From: Polydactylus sextarius
Lineage: Eukaryota; Chordata; Actinopteri; Polynemidae
NCBI GenBank assembly: GCA_016801845.1
Contig: CM028906.1
Coordinates: 15,297,001-15,361,000 of the forward strand
Reading direction: 5' to 3'
Length of the DNA stretch: 64,000 bases
This document shows, in pieces, positions 1 to 11,100 of this stretch. How positions within the stretch are numbered: the first letter of the stretch is position 1; each line of letters starts with the position of its first letter. Under the pieces are notes generated by a model, which saw only the letters and a list, made by a program, of their open reading frames with translations, was not told the DNA's origin and made no database searches. The translations under genes and the position numbers were made by a program.

Positions 1-667
1 TAATAGGAGCTATCAAAGTAAGTTTGTAAAAGAGCAGTATACTGTAAACGCCGACTTTTACGAATCAGTACACATTAATTCAGGTTTGCACATTTAACGT
101 ATAAAAAATATGTTTTGTTTATCAGTTAGATCAGTGACATTTCAGTGAAGTAAATTTCGCAAGTTCAATAGGGACAAAAATAAGTTGTGGACACAAACAG
201 ACAGAGAAGTGAAACATGACACTATACAAGTTCCAACTGTACCAACTGTTTACTCATCCAACTGTTACTTCTGTGCTTGAAAGCATCCCCAGTTTAATTA
301 TTCTTGCCAAAAGCTGTGGTTATAATGTTAAAATGATTAGTTTTAGCAGATTTAGTTTTGTTTGGGGGATACAGTTTGGCATGAGTCTTAGATATAGAGC
401 AGTTGTGGGTGGATTTAGGAAAGGGGGATTTTTTTTAAATCTTATGAGTTCGATGTGGCATTTGTAATCAGTTTTCTTGATTATATTCATCTTAAGAATT
501 CAGCACAGAGATGTTGTTGTAGATGTTGTAGTGATCAGAGGTTTGTCAGAAAATAGCACATAACTTTACAAATCTAACATTGTCAAAGTTTAGTATAGTG
601 GAAAAGTCCTATTTAACAATCCTATTCCCCTGTGTGTAATTTTAAATTTTGGGGTTTTTCCCAATAG
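1..667 (+). other. adcy7: adcy7 intron, left edge of window
   Basis: No exon is recognisable. The stretch ends in a pyrimidine-rich tract and the acceptor AG at 666-667, directly before the first readable adenylyl cyclase exon. It is AT-rich with scattered stops in every frame. The upstream exons (both membrane domains and the C1 domain) must lie outside the window. Confidence 0.7.
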
Positions 668-3238
668 GATCTATACTACAAGTCCTATGACTGCGTGTGT
701 GTCATGTTTGCCTCGGTGCCAGATTTCAAAGAATTTTACACTGAGTGTGATATCAACAAGGAGGGCCTGGAATGTCTGAGGCTTCTCAACGAGATCATCG
801 CTGACTTCGACGAGGTCAGGACACGCTCTATTTTACCCTCATTCCTTCTTTTGTTACTCAATACTTCTGTTGCGTGACAGACGTGTTAATTCCAATCCTA
901 AATGTCAGACACAGACACACACCACTCATTCTGCTTTCCTCTGACCCAACAGCTGCTGTCTAAGCCAAAGTTCAGCGGTGTGGAGAAGATCAAGACAATA
1001 GGCAGCACTTACATGGCTGCTGCTGGGCTCAGCGGGACGCCTGGTCAGGAGAACAATCAGGTGGAGTAGCCGCTGTTTCAGATCAGCTCTTATAAACGTT
1101 TAATATCAAGACATCAACACACTTTTTGACCTGTTACTGGGAAAAACTATTAAAACCTGAAGCAATCGCACTGAGACTGTTTGACTGACTTGGCTCCGAC
1201 TGTGATCTTTCAGGACAGAGAGAGGCAACAGGCCCAGATAGGGAACATGGTGGAGTTCGCTATCGCTCTGATTGGCAAGTTGGACGGCATAAACAGACAT
1301 TCCTTCAACAACTTCAGGCTTCGTGTGGGTGAGTGCGCTCAGCTGCCTGGCAGCTTTTGGCACGAGCTCTTCACTGAGTGAATGCTGCACTGCACTGTAC
1401 TCAGCTCTGTCAAGACTAACACAATAACCCAACAGGTTTCCTTGGTTACCGTCTGCATGACTGGCATTTATGCAGTCGTCATGAAACGAGAGAAGTAGCA
1501 CTCACTAACACTCGTCTTAATAAGCTAATGTGCTGCGGCCTTTGTAGTGTCTTCTATTGCACTTGCTTGTATTGCTGAGGTGAAACTCCTGCACATCAAA
1601 TAAGGTATAAAGTAATGTTTATATACAAACCAAGAGATAGACACTAAAATCATTAAAGAGTCTGACAAACTTTAACTGAAGTGTGTCCAAGTCCTGATAG
1701 TCTTCAGTAAAGGTCCAGGACAGTTGATTGGGAGCAGACATCTTGGTTAAAGGTTTTATTTAAAACATTTACATTTCACTGGAGATAATGGGCGTAAACC
1801 CATAACAGATTGCAGATTGTCTCTATCAGCAGCTCTGTCTGAGAAAATTGCAGCAAACCTCTGCTCTTCTTTTGAAATAAAAGTAAAGTAATGAAAGTGT
1901 GGGGAACTGTTTTCTTTTAGCCACTGACAGCCTGTGTTTCTCCCATGTTCTGTGGTGACTCACTGATGTTATTAATTCATTAGAAATTTTATTTTCTTTT
2001 GTTTTCTGTCAAGCAGCTACAGCGTTGTGGGTGGGCTCTGTCAAATAAAGCGACATTCACTTTTATGGAGCTGTCATGTGCTTATATAATATTTGTAGTA
2101 ATGCGATTACTTCTCCTAGTTTTAAGATGCAGTGATTTTAAAATGTTGTACCATTAATGTCAGACATTTACATTCTACTTTGTGTTCTAGAATGGAAGAA
2201 TGTGATGCAGGTTTACAGTTTGAATGACTTCAGAAACATGAAAAAAAAAAAAATTGCCGACGCGTTTCTTGTTTCTTTCGCTGGCTAAGGTCCTTGGCAG
2301 TGTCCTTGACAAACATGGAAATGCAAAATAACATCAGTGTAGCGATGAATGAAAAGGTTTCTCATGTCGACAATCACTTCATCTCTTCATCAAACACCTC
2401 CTCCTTCCTCTCTGTCTGATGAACCGGCGTGCTGCCGTTCACTTTCTCTGTAAATTCTCCACGTGTACGTTACACAACACGTCGTAAAAAAAAAAAAAAA
2501 AAAATACAGCTCAATTTTGAATCGAGTGCACTCGGTTGTTTTTCCACAGGCATTAATCATGGCCCGGTGATAGCTGGAGTGATCGGGGCGAGGAAACCTC
2601 AGTACGACATCTGGGGCAACACGGTTAACGTAGCCAGCAGGATGGAGAGCACTGGAGAGCTTGGAAAGATCCAGGTACGTTCAGCAGAGTGCCGACAAAG
2701 CAGAAAAGCAGTATTTCATTTAGTGTTCTTAAAGGTCAAACAGCCACACGTCACTTCTCACATCATTGCAAAACTCCTCAGCTTCGCATTTGAAATCCCA
2801 ACACAATCACAGCTGGATTTACAAAGATCCCATTTCTGACTTGGGTCCCAGAATTGATTTAAATAATCCTTAATCCATCTGAACAAAGAATCAATTCCCA
2901 TCAGTCACTAGAACTTCTGAACTTGTGTTATCCATGTAAGAGCACTATCACTGCGTTGCAATCAACACAATTCTTGCTATACCTTGAAAAACATGTTGAA
3001 ATACTTCGGCTGTAACACAACACCACAGTAGCAGCATTGTAATGTTGTAAGTTCGGGTGCAGTCGTTCATCACTCAACTCTTTTCTCCCAGGTAACAGAT
3101 GAAACATCCAGCGTGCTGCAGAAACTGGGATACTCATGTGAGTGTCGAGGACTAATCAACGTCAAGGGGAAAGGGGAGTTAAAAACCTTCTTTGTCTGTA
3201 CCGACATGAGCAAGCAGCAAGGTATGGGTCTGAGCTGA
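668..3238 (+). CDS. adcy7: adenylyl cyclase type 7, C-terminal C2 catalytic domain (3' part of gene)
   Basis: Membrane adenylyl cyclase, converting ATP to cAMP and pyrophosphate. Five exons join in frame: 668-814, 953-1060, 1214-1328, 2550-2674 and 3092-3238 (stop TGA 3236-3238), giving the last 213 residues. All introns are GT-AG. The sequence is the C2 cyclase homology domain: ASVPDF near the start, LLNEIIADFDE, KIKTIGSTYMAAAG carrying the adenine-binding Lys, INRHSFN, the YDIWGNTVNVASRM block with the purine-contacting Asp and the catalytic Asn and Arg, and INVKGKGEL with the phosphate-binding Lys. No key residue is missing. The segment before MVEF (QENNQDRERQQAQIG) corresponds to the Gbeta-gamma-responsive QEHA region of AC2-class enzymes. 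AC7 is preferred over AC2/AC4 from the KSYDCVCVMFASVPDF and TECDINKEGLECLR wording and from the brd7 neighbour. The N-terminal four fifths lie outside the window. Confidence 0.93.
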
Positions 3239-4415
3239 GGCCAGGTCGCCGCAGCCGCCAACAGAACTGGACCCGGACTCATGCACACAAGTCAAAGAGT
3301 TTACAATCTCCTTCACACCGCAAGTGTCGAGACAGAGCTGACTGTAATACAGCCGCATTTTCATCTGTGGCGTTGCCTGAATGAAAATACGGAGGTGTAT
3401 TAAGGACTTTATTGAGGAACTGTCGGCGCACTGTGCTGGCTGTCACGGCGATCACTGTCTTTTGTGGAGACATCCGGTGATGCGTCACTTTTCAATTATG
3501 TTTTTTTCCATCTTTAACTTAGATGTTAGTGAAAAGAAAAAAAGGTATGTTGTACACCAAATACAGCTGTGCAATTTTTTAAGACCTCATTGGTCCCTAA
3601 AACAAAACAAAACACACACACACACAAAACAATGGATTGTTTGGACATAATGTGAAACCCGTCTGGGTTTCCCGTTTGAGAAGGGATGGACACGCTATTA
3701 TACTCCGTTCCTCTATTACTGTGTAATGAACAACAAGTATGCGAGGCGGTCAGACGGAGCTGTTTCAATGTCAGAAACAGGCTGTACAGTAGATAAAGAT
3801 GTAGAAAAACAACTTTTTCTCCTCTGCAAGACATTCAGATATCAAAAAGTAGGAAGTTTCACTTTCTGGCCAAGTTGCAAATCCTACAGCTGCTGTATCC
3901 TCTGCACTTTTGATTTCCTCATTAGTTTAGGTTTAACAACTCTTTATGTGAAGTTCTTCTAGGTTCCAGCTGTGCGTTTTGGCCTAAAAAAAAAAAAAAA
4001 CATGACAGTATATTTGCTGTGTTTCGGGAGGAGTTAAGATAAATCTGTGTGCTTTACATTTCCCATCTGTTAAGTTTCATTCTGCTCAGATATCAATTTC
4101 CAGTGTCTCTTGCTGCCTGTTTGCATATATGCTGCACTGCAGGAAACCTGTGACGCTCTCTTCTGTGACTCAACAACCTGCCTGCTGTGAATGTTTTTTT
4201 ATTTTTCTGTGTCTAGCTCAGGTGATCACCTGACCCGATCCGCACCGCTCTCTGTGCCTCTGGAAACTCGACTCGTCTCGTGGCCTTACCTTTTGAGACC
4301 ATCATCTCGCCTGTATTTGTGGTTATATAAATAATAATGTGTTGGCCTTTCTGTGAACAAATGTGACATTGGATTTTTTACAGTTATAGAATGTAATAAA
4401 TGTTTTCCTAAGTCT
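3239..4415 (+). other. adcy7: adcy7 3' untranslated region
   Basis: Non-coding sequence follows the adcy7 stop. A canonical AATAAA lies at 4395-4400, with a T/G-rich stretch (about 4412-4424) downstream that suits a cleavage region, so the transcript probably ends near 4410-4425. The stretch contains short AC and A runs, and short ORFs on both strands that look like chance. Confidence 0.6.
4395..4400 (+). terminator. adcy7: poly(A) signal AATAAA of adcy7
   Basis: Exact AATAAA hexamer about 1.16 kb after the adcy7 stop codon, followed within 30 nt by a GT/T-rich element. It is the best-placed canonical hexamer before the convergent brd7 gene begins. Confidence 0.6.
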
Positions 4416-4466
4416 GGTCTGTCACGTATTATTACACAAGAGCCAAGGTTTCTATATAAAAAGTGG

Positions 4467-4472
4467 TTTATT
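4467..4472 (-). terminator. brd7: poly(A) signal AATAAA of brd7 (minus strand)
   Basis: TTTATT on the plus strand reads AATAAA on the minus strand, 84 nt past the brd7 stop codon. brd7 cleavage would then fall near 4440-4455, almost touching the adcy7 3' end. Confidence 0.55.
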
Positions 4473-4555
4473 GATTGAAATGTATACAAATGTCACAAAT
4501 AGCACCTTTTTGCACAAAACTTAAGTTATTAAACTGAGTGCGGGTGGCTGAAATT

Positions 4556-7500
4556 TCACTTTACAGTAACAACTGGAGCTGCATCATGACAGCTGGGCAA
4601 GGTCTCCATTGGTTCGGCCATCTCCTGCACTGAAAACGACAAACACAAGAGTATGTTAGGAGGTAAAAATAAAGTGATTCAATAAATAAGAAAAGTATTT
4701 TCATTATTTCCTTTGGACAGTGAAGCTTGTCAGTGCGTCATTTGTTTTACCTGTTGTGAGGTCTATGAGGGGTTCAGGTGGTTCTGGTACAGCGATGCCC
4801 ATCGCCCTCCTGATGCCATAAATGCTGCTGACGTCACACGGGGCAACTTGTCCAGTGAGCTCTGCCAGGTTCCCGGTCACCTTCTCGGCTGTAGAGACAA
4901 CAGACGATGCTTAAATGTTTGTTCAACATTTTTGTGAATTAATTTCTCGTGCTCGTTTATTGCTAACTGTGCGTTTACAGCGAAAGCGACTAGAATTTCA
5001 GATTTACCAACGTCCCACAGTCAGGTGGGTTTGAGGGAATAAACTGCGTAATTTAAGTTCCTAGTCCCTGGGCGGTTTTGAGATGGCGACAGAAACGCTC
5101 ATAACTGCTGTGGCAGCTTCCCCTCCGACCCAAGTCTGTTCTCCTATAGAGATCATTGTTTATTATACTACTGCTATATCTAATAAATGTTATGTAGTTT
5201 AGAGTGCATTTTATTTGCTCATTATTATATTTTTTCAGAATTCAGGCATTTTATTCTCTTTTTATTGACTAACATAATTTATTTATCTTAATCTATTACA
5301 TTATCCTCTTATTATATTATTATTATTTACTATTATTATCATTATTTTTCTGTTATTTGTATCATTCCATTCACAGTGTGTCTTGTGTGTGTGAGTGTAC
5401 AGTAAATACAACAACCGGTGAACAATCGCTAACAACCAATTAGCGTAGAGAAAGAGTTCGTCTGGCTGTGTCCGAATGTGTCAGCACTAGTTAATCTAGC
5501 GCATTTTGTTTGTTTAAAAGTGACGAGCTGTGGTTTCACCGGCGGTTAAACTTCTCTGCTGGTTGCCTGGCAACCTCGCTGAGTGAAAAGGACTTTCGGA
5601 AACGTGTTGTCTGACTTAGTAACTTACTAAACAAACTAGACACAGACACAACACGTTGAGGAGCTTTACAGGTTAATTTTGATTTGTATGAGGTCAACAC
5701 CACCGTCTAAACTATGAATTCTTGACCACATCTGCGCAGGACGGTTGCCGAAGAGGTAAAGGGAGTAGTGTTCGAGGTCTACAGCTGGAGGCGGTGGCTT
5801 GAGTGGAGGAACAAAGGAGGCTCTGCACTGAGAGGCTCTTACCCAGCTCCAGCTCCTTGGCAGTCGGTGCCAGCAAGCAGATCATGTTAGGAGGCTGCTT
5901 GGCGCTCAGGCGCTCCTTCTGTGCTTCCTGCAAATTGCGCAGCAACTTTGTAGTCTCGTCCAATTTCTGCTGGAAGTGCAGGGCCTCTGTGACAGATGGG
6001 GGGAAAGAGACAGACACACACACAGTTAATACTTCCCCTGGGCTCCTCCAGTTACCTTGTGCTAACCCCTCCTGTCCTCGGTCCAACATATTTAACACAA
6101 TACATCCATTCATGTCAACTCTGAAATGGACCCCCCAGTCTTACGGTTACATTTAATATCTGAGCGTGCCGAGACCCATCTTGGTGTTTTAGACTGGGAC
6201 TATTTTTTAATTACCTCTGTGACAACAGAAATTAGAGAATAATGTCTTTGTTCCCGTTAACACAGACAACAACCAGAACTGCCCAGCTGCAGGCAGATCA
6301 TATCTGTGATCAGGACAGTGGGTTGTTCTTTCCCTTAGAAAGCGTTTTTATAAACCTGTTATAGTGGAACTGACAATGTTTTTTTGTGACAATTAAATCA
6401 AAGTGAGATCACTGGGGTATGCAATGTAAATACAGCTGTAACAACTCAATACATCAACAGAAAATGAAGCTAATTACTTGTCATTCATGATGAAACATCC
6501 ATTCCTGCGGAGTTTGAATGAGGATTTCCTATTTTGTGTGTCTAGTTTTATTTTATTATAAAGCTAAAACATTGTTTTGTCTTAAAACAATATCACGTGC
6601 CCATGTAGACGTTGAAGTGTTTATGTGTGGCTGTAATTGTTCCTCGTCTCTATGCTAGCTGGGAAAATCTGCAATGAACTGCTCCGCAGCAGGGAAACAC
6701 TGTTTTCAGAGATGAAAAGGGGCAAATCTGTGCTACTCAGACGAAGACAGACAATTGATTTGACTATGTCAGACTCCTGAGGCCTCGTGTTAGTTCCAGT
6801 TAACTGCAACTTGACCCAGAATGAAGATTGTGTATCTATTGTATTACATTAGACTTGGGAGGTGGGGGGAATCGAACCTAATAAGCCAATCTTACCTAAA
6901 ATAATTTTTTTCTTAAAAAAAAAAAAACTGTAAATAATTGTTATCTGAATCTCTAAATTTAACGCAAACAAACTGAGGAAGACGTTTTACCCCCAGAGAG
7001 CTCCTCAGCCACCTGCAGGCCTGCAGCAGAGCTCAGGGAGTCCAGCCTGGTGCATCTGGAGGCTTCAGGTTCAGATACCTGCGGGAGGTGGAGAGGAAAC
7101 AACACGTTAGCTTGGATCACAAAATTACATTTGTCACTAGACGGCTGACACTTCGAGGGAACGTTCAGGCCATTTAAAGCCTCTTAAGTCACGCTGCTAC
7201 TTTTGTTCCGATACAACCAAACTTAACGGCAAAAGCTGCAACACCCGAACCGGAGATGAGAATAAACTGGAGGGCGGCCAAGAACAGCAAACAGCGCGGA
7301 CAGAGGGGTTGCTGTGTGCCTGACGGAGGGGCCCGTGCTTTGGTTTCCTCCTCTGCTCTGAGGAGCGATTGAGCCGCAGCAGCCAGCAGGCGCGGAAAGA
7401 AAACACAGGCCTCTCCAAATTCTCCGCTGGTGGACCTTGAGCGAGTAGCACCGCTGTGCTTTGGAGGGGGAAATGTTCTTTCCATGCGTGGATGGATCAA

Positions 7501-8127
7501 AGCTGAAGGCAGGCCCCTGCTATGTTGACACAGCTGCTTGATGCAGCGACCATCTGCAGAGGCCATCTATACCGACAAAATGAAATGAGGTATCCACGCA
7601 TGAGGTGTTATACAACAACATGTGCTTTCCAACCGGCAATGGCACAGCGTGAGCCGCTCCTCTAAACATCACATCAAGCACCGATGGCGATGAATGGCTC
7701 TGGTTTTGTGTTGCATGGAACACACTGATATTTCTCATCATGAACGCGCTGTCCCGTTCAATTTGTACTGTTCAGAGTTGGGGACAATACACAGGTGCTG
7801 TTCATCATAACAAGGCTTCAGATTTGTCCAGTCTCTTACCTCACTGTCGTTCTTGTCTTCTTTTGTATTTGCTGGCTCTTCCAACAGCTGTAGAGGCAAG
7901 TATGAAACAAAAAAAAAAGAAAAACAGAACTTGACTCAGTTATTCTTCCAGCTGTCATCCAGTGTTATTAAAGTGACTAGTAAACATTAAGATATCTCAG
8001 TAACTGCTTACTGGCTCGCTCTCCCTCAGGGCTTTCGAATGCTCTCCGTTTGTCATTGCGTCCAGGAGATTGTCTGCCAGTTTGTACACGTACTCATCTG
8101 ATTTGGCCAGGAAGTCTGACAAACTGC

Positions 8128-8173
<46 letters not shown>

Positions 8174-11100
8174 ATGACTGTTTTCTAAACAGCGGCGGTG
8201 TAAGAATTATGAGAAGCTGGTACTGACACTGCTGACACTTGCTGAAACTGAACCTCCTACACGCTCAAAGACACAAACATATGTTGCTGACAAATTATTA
8301 TACATTATCATACGATAAAAACAACCAGACAGCGTGCTGAAATAAAGGACACGGAGTTACCGAGAAGTAACAGTTTGTTGCGATTGCTCTACTAAAAAAA
8401 AAAAAAAAAAAACAACCTGAAGCAAGAAACGACTGAAATAAACAGCAACCTGCGTGTTTTACAAGGCGGATTAGCACAAATTATTGCATGTATTTATTTT
8501 ATTTAGTCTTAAAATTTCAACTTTCTGTTTATGGAAACAGATTAGATTCAATATCAGTATCAGTATGACTTCAAGTATTGATCGTTCAGAAATCAGTGAT
8601 TGTTCTGAAATCAAAACATCCAGTCACCACAGGGCTTTTCCACAAAGATATGGAGCAGACAGCAAGTGGGGAAATGTGCTCAGCGTAATGCCACGATTTC
8701 ATCATATACTAATCTTATTCTTCTATACTCTAAGTTAACCAAAAATTAGCATGGTGAAGTACATGAAAAATAATTACATTATTTTACGTGTCTGAGCCAT
8801 GACTTTATTTTCATGGTGACACAGACTCGTCTCTGACAGCAACACTGTTTCAGTGTGTTCGTAACGCAGATGGCTCTTACTGTAAATAACACAATGTAAA
8901 TAATGATAATTCATGTGGTGGAGGTGACTGGCACAGAGTTATTTTTCCTAACATCATGTTTGCATTGTTTTTTTTTTTTCCATGACAGAGGTGTCTATTA
9001 TAAATAATGAATATCGGTCCCTCTGTCCTGCTCTCCATCCACGTATAAAAACAAATGTTCTATGAAAACAATAAATGCTCAGAAATCAAGTGCGTTTCAT
9101 TTTAAGACTGTGTAGGCCTCAGAAGCCATCAAACACATGTTAATTTGGCTGCATGCTGGAAGTTGGCTGTTGCTGCGATGTATGTGTGCGGCTAACGTAG
9201 ATGTAGATGATGGTGTGTACAGTTAAAGCTATTTGTCAGTGAATAAATGCAAAACTCCTCAATAACTTTGTGTTCCTTTCCATCTGCCAATTAAAATGCA
9301 GGGGGTTTAGCACTTAAGGAGCAAGTTGGCTCATCATATAACTTATCATTTGTCTAGACAGATAATTGTCATTTTGTCCCCTCACCCCTCCCACCACAGT
9401 CTCCTAAAATCCTATAGAAAACATTGTATCAACTATAATAGATCTGGACGTATACCAGTGAGTGCCCTGCAGCGTAAAGTACCACCAGATAATTAAGACG
9501 ACGGAAAAAAGCGAAAACCAAAGTAAGAAGTGAAGTCAGGATGAGGCTCGGTCTGCAGCCGGCAGCTGACGTCATCCAGGCTGAGTAAATGCTTTGACAC
9601 AGAGAAACATCTGGAGAGTAATCTCCCAGGAATGTCGAGTGACGTTTTGTCTAAAATGGCACTGAGCTCATACTGAGCATACCTGTCTGAGCCCTGCAGA
9701 CTGGACTCTTCTCCATAGAAAGTATAGATGAGGTCAGAGTCGTCCTTGCTGATGTTAGCGAAGCTGGAGTCATAGGTGGGTGCATAGGAGGTGAACGGTC
9801 CGTAGTTCATGTAGGATACTGTGGAAAGTGTTACACACGTGACAGCTTGTTATCACTATGTGGTCTGATGTTGATGTCTCGTGGCACATGAAGTCATGAC
9901 AACAGAAATACCTGGAATTATCCTGTTCCTCTTGTCCTCTCTGAATCCCTGTAACGTGTTCACACCAGTCTGCAGCCGGTTGGACATCATGCCCAGTTTC
10001 ACAGGACAATAACCAGCTTCTGGAACAGGAAACCATTTTAAAGATTTTAGCTGATTTCTAATAAATTCTCTCCATTTCTCTCCATTCTATTTTCTTTGCT
10101 TATTGAAGGTCCGTAACTTCAGCTAACAATTATTTGCATCACTAATTGTTGAGAAAACTCGCTTTTGTCCAGGAAATAAACAAAGATCTAGAGGTTTAGA
10201 GCTCTAGTAAGGTTCCAGCTGGTCTCACCTCCTGCTGATGGATCTGCTGGGTTGAGGATACCCAGAGTGGTGGAGCCGTCAGATTTTCGCCTCGCAAACT
10301 CCAACTACATAACACACACACACACAAAAACAACAACAACAATTTAAAGATAAAACAAATCACACTTCCAGTATAAGAAGTGACTGTGTTGCAAACATTT
10401 GGGACAGACATAAAGAACAGACAAATAACTCAACCATCATCAGAGGCAAATCGTCTGCCGTACAAAATACTAAATGAAATATACGTTCTAAATAAGCTTT
10501 GACTTTTCTTTTAATGCCATCGTTTCTAAAGTGTCATTTCTGCCGGTGTATAATCGTCAATTTAACCCTGCTTTCTCACATCACACTGCAGCATTCTGTT
10601 GGACAGCTTTCCTCCAGACTCCTCGATGACCTTGCGAATTTCCTCCAGCTCTTTCTCTGCCTTTGCTGCTTCATCTTTGGAGTCCTTGTCCTGTCTGCAA
10701 AGAAAACGTGCGTTGAAAGGCAGCAGATGAGACACTTGTGTAATGAGAATAAAACAGCATGCACATAGCAGCAAGAAAAGCTGCACGGAGAAAATCTGTA
10801 TGAACTCGTGTTGATTAAAAGCCTACGCTCGCCTTTCATTCCTCAGTTAATTGACTTTTTTGAATTTTATTGACACTAACAAACTCAATCAGTCACCAGT
10901 GATGTAATGTAACCATTTTGGTGTTTCTTAGAAATGTCTGACAGAGAGGAAACGGTCAATGTTGTCCTTGTCATTTGCATTGATAAGGGAAAATAAGTCG
11001 TATATCTGCAAAAAGAAGGATCTCCATCAAGGTTTTATACACTTAGATTGTAAAAGGCTGCAAATGTCTGAAAACATATCACCACATTGAAGGTGTTTTT

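Noticed and set aside
1106..1501. 131-codon minus-strand ORF in the adcy7 region
   Set aside because: Antisense to a clear adcy7 exon at 1214-1328 with consensus splice sites.
5803..6156. 117-codon plus-strand ORF
   Set aside because: Antisense of brd7 coding exon 15, which encodes the conserved QKLDETTKLLRNLQEAQ segment on the minus strand.
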